64,000 nt of DNA from Limnobacter olei (GCF_029087225.1 NZ_JARFJD010000009.1:180210-244209); one strand, 5' to 3'. Positions 7,575 through 17,162 are shown, counted from the stretch's first letter. Notes: generated by a model from the letters alone, not told the origin. Program-made: numbers and translations.

Positions 7575-8045
7575 TTAGTCCCCGATTGTGCGTACAAAGT
7601 CAAGCACCGCTTGTGCATGGCCCGGCACCTTCAAGCCGCGCCACTCCTGCACAAGAATGCCTTTCTTGTTGATTACAAAGGTACTTCTTTCCACGCCACG
7701 TACTTGTTTTCCGTACATGTTTTTCATTTTCATCACGTCGAAAATTGTGCACACCTTCTCGTCGGGATCTGAAATCAATTCAAACGGCATTTCCAGTTTG
7801 GCTTTGAAATTTTCATGCGACTTCAGGGAATCGCGTGAAACGCCAAAAACAAGGCAGTTGGCTTTCAGAAACTCGGGGTGTAGATCGCGAAAGTTTTCGC
7901 CCTCGGTGGTGCAGCCTGGCGTGCTGTCTTTGGGGTAAAAATAAATGATCAGGTTTTTGCCAGCGTGGGCTGACAGGGTAAAATTGCCGCCGCCAGTGCA
8001 AGCTGCTGAAAAATCAGGCACTTTGCTGTTGACTTCAAGTGACAC
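7575..8045 (-). CDS. bcp: Thioredoxin-dependent peroxiredoxin, Bcp/PrxQ family
   Basis: This 156-residue cytosolic peroxiredoxin reduces hydrogen peroxide and organic peroxides using thioredoxin. The peroxidatic Cys45 is in the signature DSTPGCTTEGENF. The residue five positions later, which is the resolving Cys in E. coli Bcp, is Glu50, so this member may work as a 1-Cys enzyme or resolve through another Cys (16, 64 or the one in EKVCTIF). The start is GTG at 8045, supported by GGGAG about 8 bases upstream. Confidence 0.93.
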   Translation of the reverse strand: MSLEVNSKVPDFSAACTGGGNFTLSAHAGKNLIIYFYPKDSTPGCTTEGENFRDLHPEFLKANCLVFGVSRDSLKSHENFKAKLEMPFELISDPDEKVCTIFDVMKMKNMYGKQVRGVERSTFVINKKGILVQEWRGLKVPGHAQAVLDFVRTIGD

Positions 8046-8137
8046 GGTACTGCTCCCTGAGGTGTGGTGGTTTTGCTGCTGGTGTGCGTGTTTGGTCCAG
8101 TATAACCACAGCTTTTGACAGCAAAATGCAGGAAGTG

Positions 8138-8509
8138 TCAGGAACGCGCCAAAAGCGCCACACCCAGTACGATCACCCCGATCGCCACCCAGCGCTGCAG
8201 GCTCACAGGTTCATTGAGGAAGTATTGCGCCGCAAAGGCATTGATCACATAACCTATTGCCAGCATGGGGTAGGCCAGTGTTACATCGACCCGTGAGAGT
8301 GCCATTAGCCAAATGAGCAGTGAAAATCCGTAGCAAAACAGTCCCAGAATCATTGGCCACTGCAAGAACAAAGCGGACATGGCACCCAGACTAAGCGCAC
8401 TGGATGCCTCGATGACGCCCACTTTGTTGGTGGCCATTTTCAGCAAAAGTTGGGCAAGCGCATTCAAAATTACGCCCGAGAGCACTAAAACTGCAGCATA
8501 AGTGGTCAT
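8138..8509 (-). CDS. Small DMT-superfamily (EmrE/ArnE-like) transporter
   Basis: The protein has 123 residues and four predicted membrane helices, beginning at about residues 5, 45, 75 and 103. Features include LNALAQLLLKMA in helix 1 and VDVTLAYPMLAIGYVINAFAAQYFLNEP before the last helix, as in ArnE/SugE-type half transporters. Such proteins usually dimerise to export a cation or lipid-linked substrate; the substrate here cannot be told. Its ATG overlaps the stop of the upstream Mth938-like gene (ATGA), so the two are co-transcribed. Confidence 0.8.
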   Translation of the reverse strand: MTTYAAVLVLSGVILNALAQLLLKMATNKVGVIEASSALSLGAMSALFLQWPMILGLFCYGFSLLIWLMALSRVDVTLAYPMLAIGYVINAFAAQYFLNEPVSLQRWVAIGVIVLGVALLARS

Positions 8510-8883
8510 AGCAGAATCGCGGCAATCACGTGCCGGTCCTCACCGATCAGGATGTTGTAGGTGCGGCAGGCGGCCTGGCTGTCCATGTATTCAACCGGGC
8601 AACGCTTGTTGGCAAAGAACTTGCGAATGTCCATGCCAGGAAAAACCTGTTTTGGACCCGTGCCAATCAGCAACACCTCCATACTTGTCGGACATTGGCT
8701 GTATAGCCATTCACAATGGTCCAATTCCAGCGGGCCAGACCCGGCGTTTTCCCAAATTCTGGGTGTGAAGTCGGTGCCAAACACCACACTTTCAGTTTGA
8801 AGCCTGCCGCTGATCACGACACCTTCTTCGTCATACCGCTGAACGACGAATTGATTGTCGAGCGATTCAGGTTGAAATTTCAT
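8506..8883 (-). CDS. Mth938-like domain protein (DUF498 family)
   Basis: The protein has 125 residues from ATG at 8883 (MKFQPESLDN). The motifs VVISGRLQTESVVFGTDF, EVLLIGTGPKQVFPG and the CPVEYMDSQAACRTYNIL end match the Mth938/NDUFAF3 fold found in many proteobacteria, often beside secretion or membrane genes. The molecular function is unknown in bacteria; the mitochondrial relative is a complex I assembly factor. It overlaps the downstream transporter gene by four bases. An upstream in-frame start at 8910 would add nine residues without conserved sequence. Confidence 0.82.
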   Translation of the reverse strand: MKFQPESLDNQFVVQRYDEEGVVISGRLQTESVVFGTDFTPRIWENAGSGPLELDHCEWLYSQCPTSMEVLLIGTGPKQVFPGMDIRKFFANKRCPVEYMDSQAACRTYNILIGEDRHVIAAILL

Positions 8884-9012
8884 TCGAAAGATGCTCCAGG
8901 ATGGGGCCAAACCCTAGCAGGCATTGGCCTAAACGGTTAAATTATAAGACTTTGCGCAAGCAAAAGAATAAGCAGCTTAATAACCACCACAACAATCCAC
9001 ACACAGGTCGAC

Positions 9013-10239
9013 ATGAAACCCATTCTCAAATCTGCCAAGCTGGCCAATGTTTGCTATGACATCCGCGGACCCGTGATGCAGCGAGCGCGGCAGCTGGAAG
9101 AGGAAGGGCACCGCATCCTGAAGCTGAACATCGGCAATCTGGCCCCGTTCGGATTTGAAGCGCCTGATGAAGTTCGCCAAGACGTCATTATGAACCTGGG
9201 CGATGCCTCGGGCTACAGCGACAGCAAGGGCTTGTTTGCGGCGCGCAAAGCCATCATGCATTACACCCAGCAAAAGAAAATCAAGGGTGTAACGCTCGAC
9301 GACATCATTGTGGGCAATGGTGTATCCGAGCTGATCGTGATGAGCATGCAAGGCCTGTTGAACAATGGCGACGAAGTGCTGGTGCCTGCGCCAGACTACC
9401 CCTTGTGGACTGCTGCCGTCAGTATTTCCGGTGGTACACCGCGCCACTATTTGTGCGACGAACAAAGCGACTGGTACCCCGACACCAAGCACCTGCGCAG
9501 CCTGATCAATGAAAAAACCAAGGCCATGGTGATCATCAACCCCAACAACCCCACGGGCGCTTTGTACCCCGAGGAAGTGTTGCAGGAACTGGTGCAAATC
9601 GCTCGCGAGCATCAATTGATTATTTTCGCGGATGAGATTTACGACAAGATGCTGTATGACGGCGCGGAGCACACCTCGATTGCATCGCTGGCCGACGACG
9701 TGCTCTTCATTACCATGAACGGCTTGTCTAAAAACTACCGCGCATGTGGTTACAGGGCAGGTTGGATGGTCATTTCTGGCGACAAGCGCCATGCCACCGA
9801 TTACATCGACGGTTTGGGCATCATGGCCTCCATGCGCCTGTGTGCCAACGTTCCTGGTCAATATGCCATTCAGACTTCGCTGGGTGGTTATCAAAGCATC
9901 GACGATTTGGTCGGGCCCGGCGGGCGCCTTACCCGTCAGCGTGACCTCGCTTACGATCTGATGACTTCCATTCCAGGCGTCACTTGTGTGAAGCCCAAAG
10001 CGGCGCTTTATCTGTTTCCTCGCCTGGACCCCAAAATTTATCCCATCAAGAATGACCAGCGCTTTGTGCTGGAGTTACTGGAGGCTGAAAAGGTACTTGT
10101 GGTGCAGGGCACAGGCTTTAATTGGATCAATCCGGATCATTTCCGGGTGGTTTTCCTACCCAACACCGATGATTTGACGGACGCAGTTGGTAGAATTGCA
10201 CGCTTCCTGGAAAGTTATCGAAAACAACACCTTGGCTGA
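9013..10239 (+). CDS. alaA: Alanine-type aminotransferase (AlaA family)
   Basis: The 408-residue class I/II PLP aminotransferase resembles AlaA, which makes alanine from pyruvate and glutamate. Motifs are LKLNIGNLAPFGFEAP at the N-terminus, NPNNPTGALYP, ADEIYDKMLYDG and the PLP-binding Lys240 in NGLSKNYRACGYRAGW. The length agrees with E. coli AlaA (405). It is the first gene of an alaA-hom-thrC cluster with hom only seven bases downstream, an arrangement common in Burkholderiales that suggests coordinated amino acid synthesis. Confidence 0.9.
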   Translation: MKPILKSAKLANVCYDIRGPVMQRARQLEEEGHRILKLNIGNLAPFGFEAPDEVRQDVIMNLGDASGYSDSKGLFAARKAIMHYTQQKKIKGVTLDDIIVGNGVSELIVMSMQGLLNNGDEVLVPAPDYPLWTAAVSISGGTPRHYLCDEQSDWYPDTKHLRSLINEKTKAMVIINPNNPTGALYPEEVLQELVQIAREHQLIIFADEIYDKMLYDGAEHTSIASLADDVLFITMNGLSKNYRACGYRAGWMVISGDKRHATDYIDGLGIMASMRLCANVPGQYAIQTSLGGYQSIDDLVGPGGRLTRQRDLAYDLMTSIPGVTCVKPKAALYLFPRLDPKIYPIKNDQRFVLELLEAEKVLVVQGTGFNWINPDHFRVVFLPNTDDLTDAVGRIARFLESYRKQHLG

Positions 10240-10246
10240 TTTAAAA

Positions 10247-11560
10247 ATGAACAAACCTCTTCGAGTGGCCCTGCTGGGTTTGGGTACTGTCGGTTCTGGC
10301 ACATTCAATGTGTTGAACACCAATGCGAGCGAAATTGAACGCCGTGTGGGTTTTCCCATTCAGATCAAAGTCATCGCCGACCTGAACACGGAAAAAGCGC
10401 GCGAACTGGCTGGTCCCGGCGTTGAGGTTTTGGGTGATGCATTCGATGCAGTAAAGCGCGACGACATCGACGTGGTGGTTGAACTGATTGGTGGTTACAC
10501 CATTGCCAAGCAACTGGTGCTGGCTGCGATCAATGCGGGCAAGCATGTAGTCACGGCCAACAAGGCTCTGCTGGCTGTACATGGTGATGAAATTTTTGCT
10601 GCGGCTGAAGCCAAGAATGTGATGGTGGCTTTTGAGGCGGCAGTGGCTGGTGGTATTCCGGTGATCAAGGCCATCAAGGAAGGGCTGGCCGCCAACAAGA
10701 TTGAATATGTAGCGGGCATCATCAACGGCACCTGCAATTTCATTTTGTCAGAAATGCGTGACAAAGGCCTGCCCTTTGCCGACGTACTGGCGCAGGCTCA
10801 AGCATTTGGTTACGCCGAAGCCGACCCCACCTTTGACATCGAGGGTGTGGATGCCGCCCACAAAATCAGCCTGCTGAGCTCGCTGGCTTTTGGCGTCCCT
10901 GTTCAGTTCGAGAAAGCCTACATTGAAGGCATTACCAAGCTGACCAAGGAAGATATCCAGTTTGCAGAGCAATTGGGCTACCGCGTTAAACTGTTGGGCA
11001 TTGCCAAGCGCACCGATCAAGGTATTGAGTTGCGCGTTCACCCCACGCTCATTCCTGGCAAGCGCTTGATCGCCAATGTGGAAGGCGTCATGAATGCAGT
11101 GTTGGTGAAAGCCAATGCTGTAGGCCCAACCCTGTACTACGGCGCTGGCGCTGGCAGCTTGCCCACAGCCTCGGCTGTGGTGGCCGATCTTATTGAAATA
11201 GCACGCGCAAGCCAGGCTCCACTGGCCAGTCGTGTTCCGGTTTTGGCTTTCCAGAAAGAAGGCATTCAAAACCTGGATGTGTTGCCCATGGAGAAGGTGG
11301 TCACTGCCTTCTACTTGCGCTTGGCGGTAGACGACAAACCCGGTGTGCTGGCCGAGGTCACTCGCTTGCTGGCCGACAACCAAATTTCAATTGAAGCCAT
11401 GATTCAGCGCCAGGCTACCAGCGAAAAAGAAACCGCTGAAATTGTGTTGTTGACCCACCGCTGCGTGGAAGGTGATGTGAACAAGGCCATCGCAAAAATT
11501 GAGGCCTTGGACAGCGTGCATGGCCCCTTGACCCGAATTCGCGTAGAGGACTTGAGCTGA
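10247..11560 (+). CDS. hom: Homoserine dehydrogenase
   Basis: The enzyme has 437 residues and reduces aspartate semialdehyde to homoserine in the threonine/methionine pathway. The NAD(P)-binding motif GLGTVGSGT is near the N-terminus. The catalytic region has GIINGTCNFILSEM and YAEADPTFDIEGVDAAHK. A C-terminal ACT domain (FYLRLAVDDKPGVLAEVTRL) should give feedback control by threonine. ATG at 10247 was chosen because the conserved sequence MNKPLRVALLGLGTVG starts there; an upstream in-frame start would overlap alaA. Confidence 0.96.
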   Translation: MNKPLRVALLGLGTVGSGTFNVLNTNASEIERRVGFPIQIKVIADLNTEKARELAGPGVEVLGDAFDAVKRDDIDVVVELIGGYTIAKQLVLAAINAGKHVVTANKALLAVHGDEIFAAAEAKNVMVAFEAAVAGGIPVIKAIKEGLAANKIEYVAGIINGTCNFILSEMRDKGLPFADVLAQAQAFGYAEADPTFDIEGVDAAHKISLLSSLAFGVPVQFEKAYIEGITKLTKEDIQFAEQLGYRVKLLGIAKRTDQGIELRVHPTLIPGKRLIANVEGVMNAVLVKANAVGPTLYYGAGAGSLPTASAVVADLIEIARASQAPLASRVPVLAFQKEGIQNLDVLPMEKVVTAFYLRLAVDDKPGVLAEVTRLLADNQISIEAMIQRQATSEKETAEIVLLTHRCVEGDVNKAIAKIEALDSVHGPLTRIRVEDLS

Positions 11561-11561
11561 A

Positions 11562-12977
11562 ATGAAATACTTCAGCAGCCGTGGGGGCATGGATCCCCAA
11601 GATTTCTCTGAAATTTTGCTGGAAGGTTTGGCACCCGATGGTGGTTTGGCCGTGCCTGAGTTTTATCCTCAAGTGGCCTTGCATGTGCTGGAAAGCTGGA
11701 AACACCTCAGCTATGGTGAACTGGCATTTGAGGTATTAAAGCCTTATGCCACCGACATTCCAGAAGCCGACCTGAAAGCGCTGACCACCAAAACCTACAC
11801 CAAGGCCGTGTACGGCACTGAAGAAATTACGCCGGTGCGCGAACTGTTCGACGGCATGAAGGTGCTGGAGCTTTCAAACGGCCCCACGCTGGCTTTCAAA
11901 GACATGGCCATGCAGTTGCTGGGGAACCTGTTTGAATACCAGTTGGCTCGCACCAACCGAGAATTGAACATTCTCGGTGCCACCAGCGGCGACACGGGTT
12001 CGGCGGCCGAATACGCCATGCGCGGCAAGAAAGGCGTGCGGGTGTTCATGTTGAGCCCGGCTGGCAAAATGAGCGCATTTCAGCGCGCCCAAATGTACAG
12101 CCTGCAAGATCCGAACATTTTCAACATTGCCATTGAAGGTTTGTTCGATGATTGCCAGGACATTGTGAAGGCGGTGAGCGAAGACCTTGAATACAAGGCA
12201 CGCCAGAAAATTGGCACGGTGAATTCAATCAACTGGGGTCGCATTTCTGCTCAGGTGGTGTATTACTTCAATGCTTACTTGCGCACCGCCGAGAAGATAG
12301 GCGACCCGGTCAGCTTCGCAGTGCCGTCCGGTAACTTTGGCAACGTGCTGGCCGGTCACATTGCCCGGCAAATGGGCCTGCCCATTCGCAAGCTGATTGT
12401 GGCCACCAATGAAAACAATGTGTTGGACGAGTTTTTCAAAACCGGTGTGTATCGCCCCCGCAAATCGGCGGAAACCTACATCACTTCCAGCCCGTCCATG
12501 GACATTTCCAAAGCCTCGAATTTCGAGCGCTTTGTGTATGACCTGTTGGGTCGTGATCCCAAGGCCTTGAAAGCTTTGTGGCAAGATTTGGCTGCGAATG
12601 GTCAATTCGATCTTTCCGAAGATCCACGTTTCAAGCGGGTTGAAGAAGACTTTGGTTTTCAGTCTGGTTCATCGAATCACCAAAACCGCCTGGATACTAT
12701 CAAGGAAGTTTTCGCCCGCACGGGTACCTTGATTGACACCCACACGGCCGATGCCGTGAAAGTGGCCCGCGATCTTGTGGAGCCTGGCGTACCCATGGTC
12801 ATTCTGGAAACTGCCCTGGCTGTGAAGTTTGCGGAAACCATTGAAGAGGCCACTGGCCAAACACCGCCAGTGCCCGCGCAGTTCCAGGGCATTGAAAAGT
12901 TGCCTCAGCGGGTTGTTGAAATGCCCATATGCGTTGAACAGGTCAAAACGTTCATTGCCGAGAATACCGGGCTGTAA
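11562..12977 (+). CDS. thrC: Threonine synthase
   Basis: This 471-residue PLP enzyme converts O-phosphohomoserine to threonine. The PLP Lys is Lys113 in LAFKDMAMQLLGN, and the phosphate-binding GATSGDTGSAAEYAM follows. The start MKYFSSRGG is typical of the gammaproteobacterial/betaproteobacterial subtype. The ATG follows the hom stop by one base, so the pair is translationally coupled. Homoserine kinase is not in this window. Confidence 0.96.
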   Translation: MKYFSSRGGMDPQDFSEILLEGLAPDGGLAVPEFYPQVALHVLESWKHLSYGELAFEVLKPYATDIPEADLKALTTKTYTKAVYGTEEITPVRELFDGMKVLELSNGPTLAFKDMAMQLLGNLFEYQLARTNRELNILGATSGDTGSAAEYAMRGKKGVRVFMLSPAGKMSAFQRAQMYSLQDPNIFNIAIEGLFDDCQDIVKAVSEDLEYKARQKIGTVNSINWGRISAQVVYYFNAYLRTAEKIGDPVSFAVPSGNFGNVLAGHIARQMGLPIRKLIVATNENNVLDEFFKTGVYRPRKSAETYITSSPSMDISKASNFERFVYDLLGRDPKALKALWQDLAANGQFDLSEDPRFKRVEEDFGFQSGSSNHQNRLDTIKEVFARTGTLIDTHTADAVKVARDLVEPGVPMVILETALAVKFAETIEEATGQTPPVPAQFQGIEKLPQRVVEMPICVEQVKTFIAENTGL

Positions 12978-13010
12978 GCCCAACAAAAGCACATTTCAAA
13001 CAATCGTTTG

Positions 13011-13043
13011 CCTGCAAGTAATAGGGTTTACCTAACTTGCAGG
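13011..13043 (+). repeat. Extended hairpin after thrC
   Basis: CCTGCAAGT (13011-13019) pairs with ACTTGCAGG (13035-13043), and the inner TAGG (13022-13025) pairs with CCTA (13031-13034), leaving an AA bulge. There is no T-run, so it is not a classic terminator. It lies 58 bases before the next start codon and could end the thrC transcript or act as a regulatory site for the two-component genes. Confidence 0.5.
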
Positions 13044-13100
13044 TCCAAACGGAATCATGAACAATGGCAAGGTTAAGTAACACCCCGTGAAGCCACTGTT

Positions 13101-14513
13101 TTGACCTCTCAATCCAACACTGTCGACCTCCCCAACGTTGCCGCAGGCCAAGGCATAGATGCTCGGCCCAGAAAGGGTTTGTCTGCGCTGGCGGTGGATG
13201 ATGAGCCCGGCATGCGCCATTTTCTTGAAAAGGCGCTGGAAACCCGTTTTGCACGTGTAGACACTGCTGGTTCTGTTGAAATGGCCCAAGCCCTTTTCGA
13301 CAGCCACGACTATAGCACGGTGGTGCTGGATGTGAGCCTGCCAGGCAAAAGTGGCCTGCAATGGCTGAACGAATTGCGCCAAGGCGGCTACGAAGGTGAT
13401 GTGATTTTAATCACCGGCTATGCCGACATGGACACCGCCATTGGTGCCTTGCGTGCAGGTGCACAAGATTTCTTGCAGAAGCCTTTCCGGATTGACCAGC
13501 TTTGGTATGCGCTTGATCGCGCGGCGGATCAAAACCGTTTGAAGCGTGAAAACTTTGTGCTGAAACGCGCGGTTTCAAACTTGCAGCAGAATGAACAGGT
13601 GATGGTGGGTGAAAGCCCGATTGTGCGCCAACTCCGAAAGCTGGTGGCCAAAGTGGCTCCCACCGATTCCACTGTGTTGCTCACGGGTGAGTCTGGCTCG
13701 GGCAAAGAAGTATTGGCCCGAACGCTGCATGGCATGAGCCTGCGCAGTGAGCGGCCGTTTGTGCCAATCAACTGTGGCGCCATCTCTCCAGAATTGATTG
13801 AAAGCGAGTTGTTTGGTCATGCCAAGGGCGCTTTCACGGGTGCCAATGAATCCCACCAGGGCTTGTTCTACTACGCGCAGGGCGGCACCCTGTTTCTTGA
13901 TGAAATTGGCGAATTGCCGCTCAGCATGCAAACCAAATTGCTTCGCGTGCTCGAAGACCGGCGAATTCGCCCGGTGGGCAGCACCAAGGAAGTGGATGTG
14001 GATGTTCGTATTGTGGCTGCGACCAACGTAAACCTGGATGTGGAAGTGAAGCGAGGGCGGTTTCGGCAAGACTTGTACTACCGCTTGCAGGTGATGCCGA
14101 TTGAAATGCCACCGTTGCGCAGCCGCCCCGAGGACATTGAGCTTCTGGCCAATTACTTCATCAAGGTGTTTGCCAAAAAGCTGCGTATTGATCCCCTGAA
14201 AATAAGCCCGGACATGCTGGCCCGCCTACAAGCCTACGAATGGCCAGGCAATGTGCGGGAGCTACGCAACTTCATCGAACGTTCATTGATTCTGGGTTAT
14301 TTCCCCAAAGAAGATTTGCCTTTGAATCTGGATCTGGATGAACGCGAGCACACTGCTGAAGACACCCAGAATGAGTCGCTTGAGCAGGTCGAAAAGGCGC
14401 ATATTCTTCGCGTATTGAACGCCTGCAGTGGCAATAAATCCGAGGCAGCGCGCCGCTTGGGTGTGTCCCGAAAAACACTTGAACGAAAGTGCATGGCGTG
14501 GAGCCAAGAATAG
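13101..14513 (+). CDS. Sigma54-dependent response regulator (NtrC family)
   Basis: The protein has 470 residues. A receiver domain at about 28-145 carries the phosphoacceptor Asp77 in VVLDVSLPG. A sigma54 AAA+ domain follows, with Walker A GESGSGKE, the sigma54-contact loop GAFTGA (243-248) and LFLDEIGELP. The C-terminal Fis-type helix-turn-helix has NKSEAARRLGVSRKTLERK. It overlaps the downstream sensor kinase gene by 25 bases, making a cognate pair. The start is weak: TTG at 13101 is the best in-frame choice and no ATG precedes the receiver domain. Target genes are unknown, but the downstream molybdenum cofactor genes may share its transcript. Confidence 0.9.
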   Translation: MTSQSNTVDLPNVAAGQGIDARPRKGLSALAVDDEPGMRHFLEKALETRFARVDTAGSVEMAQALFDSHDYSTVVLDVSLPGKSGLQWLNELRQGGYEGDVILITGYADMDTAIGALRAGAQDFLQKPFRIDQLWYALDRAADQNRLKRENFVLKRAVSNLQQNEQVMVGESPIVRQLRKLVAKVAPTDSTVLLTGESGSGKEVLARTLHGMSLRSERPFVPINCGAISPELIESELFGHAKGAFTGANESHQGLFYYAQGGTLFLDEIGELPLSMQTKLLRVLEDRRIRPVGSTKEVDVDVRIVAATNVNLDVEVKRGRFRQDLYYRLQVMPIEMPPLRSRPEDIELLANYFIKVFAKKLRIDPLKISPDMLARLQAYEWPGNVRELRNFIERSLILGYFPKEDLPLNLDLDEREHTAEDTQNESLEQVEKAHILRVLNACSGNKSEAARRLGVSRKTLERKCMAWSQE

Positions 14514-16660
14514 GTCAGCGGCCATTTCCGCCACGCGGGCATTTTTGGCCCAGCCACTGGACTGTTAAAACCAAACTGGTTGTTACAGCCTGCATCCCTT
14601 TGCTGGTGCTCGTTCCAATTGTGGCAATGCTGGTGTGGTCAGCGGGGCAGGCCGCTTACACAAAAATCCTGATTTCGAAAGTTCGCAGTGATCTGGTACT
14701 TGCCCAGCAAGAATTCACCGATGTGCAGGAAAGCAAATCACTGGCTTTGAAATCCTGGTCTGAGAGCGCCTATCTTCGGAATTTGCTGAACCAGCGGGGC
14801 GGCAAGCTGAACAACAAAGACCTTCAGGCGCAGGCTGAGCGACTCGGTTTTGCGTACCTGCGTTTGATCAGTCCAACCGGCATGGTGGTGAATTCGTTTC
14901 CCCCACGCTTGCCATACATGCTTGACTCCGAGGTACAAAAGTCGGTGAAGTTTCGCGAGTCGGGCAGCTACACCGTGTTGCTCTCGAACAAAGAGCTGAT
15001 GGATATTTCTCCCGATCTCGCCTCGCGTGCGGTGCAGGCGATTATCCCCACCTCCAATGCAAGCCCCTCACCCAAAAGCACCGAGGACCGTGGTTTGGTC
15101 GTTCAGGTGCTGCAACCTGTTTTCAACAATGGAAACATGTTGGGGTACCTGGAAGGCGGCTTGCTGTTGAACGGTAACCTGGGTTTGGTGGATGAAATCA
15201 ACAACCTGATCTATTCGCCAAACACCTTGCTGGAAGGCTCAATTGGCACCACCACCATTTTCCTGGAAGATGTGCGAGTGGCGACTACGGTTCGTCGCGA
15301 CGGCGAACTGCGCGCGCTGGGCACCCGCGTGTCCGATGTGGTTCGGCAAAGTGTTTTGGGCCGGGGTGAGGTGTGGCTGGAACGTGCATTCGTCGTGAAC
15401 GACTGGTATGTGGCTGCTTATGCACCACTGCTTAGCCCCGAGGGTGCACGAATCGGCATGTTTTATGTGGGCTTTCTGGAAGCGCCTTATGCCAATATAA
15501 AAACACAACTGCTGATTTTGTTTTTGTTGGCGGTGGGGGCGGCCATGGTGTTGGGCGCCATGATGGTGGTGCGTTTGACATCCGGAATTTTTTACCCACT
15601 TCGCCGCATGAATTACATCATGAGCTTGCAGGAACGTGGCGATACTGCGGCGCGTGTGGGAGACCTTCGCCGTGAAGACGAATTTGCTGACCTGGCCAAT
15701 CACTTTGACGCGCTGCTGGATCAACTGGATGCACGGCGCAGCGAACTGCTCGGCTTGAATGAGCAACTGGACGAGCGTGTGCGACAGCGAACTGCCGACC
15801 TGCAGGCTGCGAATCAAAAACTTCATCAAGCAGTGGAGCAGTTGCTGGCCTCAGAGAAGCTAGCGGCCTTGGGGCAGTTAACTGCGGGTATCGCACATGA
15901 GTTCAATAATCCGTTGGCAATCATGATGGGGCATCTGGATTTGATTCGTATTACCCTGAATGATCCAGAAAGCCTGAAAACCGTGCGTTTGCTGGATGAG
16001 CAAGTACACCGCATGCGCAACATTGTGCAAAAGCTGCTGCAGTTTTGCAGGCCCGATGAATACGCTTCCTACACTGAAGAAATCAATGTCAATGAAATCA
16101 TTCAGGACAGTATTCTGTTTGTTCGAAATGAAATTGATATGGCTCGTGCGCAACTGAAGTTTGATTTTTCTGCACAACAAACGGTTCAATTCAGTAAAAC
16201 CGAGTTGCAGCAGGTCATGGTCAATTTGTTGATTAATGCAACCCACGCTCTGGAAGGACAGTTCGATGCGCAATTCGCAGCATTGAACGAGGGCCCCACC
16301 ATTTCAATAAAAACTGCCGATGTTCGCTTAAGTGACGGGCAGCCAGCTGTGCAAATTCTGGTGCAAAACAACGGCGAAGCGATTCCCCCCGATCGTTTGC
16401 AGCTTATTTTCAAAATGTTCTACACCAGCAAGCAGGCAGGTCGTGGAACCGGGCTGGGTTTGCCCGTGTCTCGCATGTTGGTGCAACGTTATGGTGGCGA
16501 TTTGTGGGCCACCAGCCCGGTACTGCCTGAAGTTGAGCCACAATTCGGTGCATGTTTTGAAATTGTATTGCGTTGCAAGGCACGCCCATCCGCAGATATT
16601 TTGAAAGAAACAGGTCAGCAACTGTTGTTGATCGAAAAGCAATTGTCAGAAGGAAACTGA
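14489..16660 (+). CDS. Membrane sensor histidine kinase with large sensory domain
   Basis: The protein has up to 723 residues. Membrane helix 1 (about 30-50) and helix 2 (about 341-362) flank a periplasmic domain of about 290 residues that looks like a Cache-type sensor, including GSYTVLLSNKELMD and GYLEGGLLLNG. A HAMP region and a coiled coil (ANQKLHQAVEQLLASEK) precede the HisKA box with His470 in GIAHEFNNPLAIMMGH. The ATPase end has GRGTGLGLPVSRMLVQ. The ligand is unknown. GTG at 14489 overlaps the regulator gene; another GTG at 14498 is possible. Its stop is one base from the mobB start. Confidence 0.9.
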   Translation: MHGVEPRIGQRPFPPRGHFWPSHWTVKTKLVVTACIPLLVLVPIVAMLVWSAGQAAYTKILISKVRSDLVLAQQEFTDVQESKSLALKSWSESAYLRNLLNQRGGKLNNKDLQAQAERLGFAYLRLISPTGMVVNSFPPRLPYMLDSEVQKSVKFRESGSYTVLLSNKELMDISPDLASRAVQAIIPTSNASPSPKSTEDRGLVVQVLQPVFNNGNMLGYLEGGLLLNGNLGLVDEINNLIYSPNTLLEGSIGTTTIFLEDVRVATTVRRDGELRALGTRVSDVVRQSVLGRGEVWLERAFVVNDWYVAAYAPLLSPEGARIGMFYVGFLEAPYANIKTQLLILFLLAVGAAMVLGAMMVVRLTSGIFYPLRRMNYIMSLQERGDTAARVGDLRREDEFADLANHFDALLDQLDARRSELLGLNEQLDERVRQRTADLQAANQKLHQAVEQLLASEKLAALGQLTAGIAHEFNNPLAIMMGHLDLIRITLNDPESLKTVRLLDEQVHRMRNIVQKLLQFCRPDEYASYTEEINVNEIIQDSILFVRNEIDMARAQLKFDFSAQQTVQFSKTELQQVMVNLLINATHALEGQFDAQFAALNEGPTISIKTADVRLSDGQPAVQILVQNNGEAIPPDRLQLIFKMFYTSKQAGRGTGLGLPVSRMLVQRYGGDLWATSPVLPEVEPQFGACFEIVLRCKARPSADILKETGQQLLLIEKQLSEGN

Positions 16661-16661
16661 A

Positions 16662-17162
16662 GTGCCCAAGGTGTTTGGCTTTGCCGGATTTTCCGGCGTG
16701 GGTAAAACCACATTGATTGAACAGCTCTTGCCCATTCTGATTGGTGAGGGAGTTCGGGTGTCTGTCATCAAACATGCGCATCATGATTTTGATATTGACC
16801 GGCCGGGCAAAGACTCCTACAGACATCGCGAGGCAGGTGCCTACGAAGTACTGATTACCGCCAACAAACGTTGGGTGTTGATGCACGAGTTGCGCGACGA
16901 AGCGGAGCCCACACTCGAGGATCAACTGGAAAAATTGTCGCCCTGTGACTTGGTCATTGTTGAGGGATTCAAGCGGGCGGATATTCCCAAAATTGAAATT
17001 TGGCGCGAGGCCAATGGCAAGCCCATGTTGTATCCTCAAGACCCGAATATTATTGCTGTGGCCTGCGACACCGAAATTGAGTGCCGCGGTTTGCCCATTC
17101 TTCCCTTGAATGACCCAGCTTCGATTGCGCAATTCATCTTGAAACGGTTTGTGAATGATTGA
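16662..17162 (+). CDS. mobB: Molybdopterin-guanine dinucleotide biosynthesis protein MobB
   Basis: This 166-residue P-loop GTPase assists MobA in making the guanine dinucleotide form of the molybdenum cofactor. It has Walker A GFSGVGKTT, then VSVIKHAHHDFDIDRPGKDS and RHREAGAYEVLI, and the metal/nucleotide region DLVIVEGFKRADIPKIEI. The start is GTG at 16662, one base after the kinase stop and preceded by AAGGA. It overlaps moeA by eight bases. Confidence 0.93.
   Translation: MPKVFGFAGFSGVGKTTLIEQLLPILIGEGVRVSVIKHAHHDFDIDRPGKDSYRHREAGAYEVLITANKRWVLMHELRDEAEPTLEDQLEKLSPCDLVIVEGFKRADIPKIEIWREANGKPMLYPQDPNIIAVACDTEIECRGLPILPLNDPASIAQFILKRFVND

Noticed and set aside
8977-9894. 305-codon minus-strand frame opposite alaA
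   Set aside because: It is a shadow of the aminotransferase gene, His- and Gln-rich without family features.
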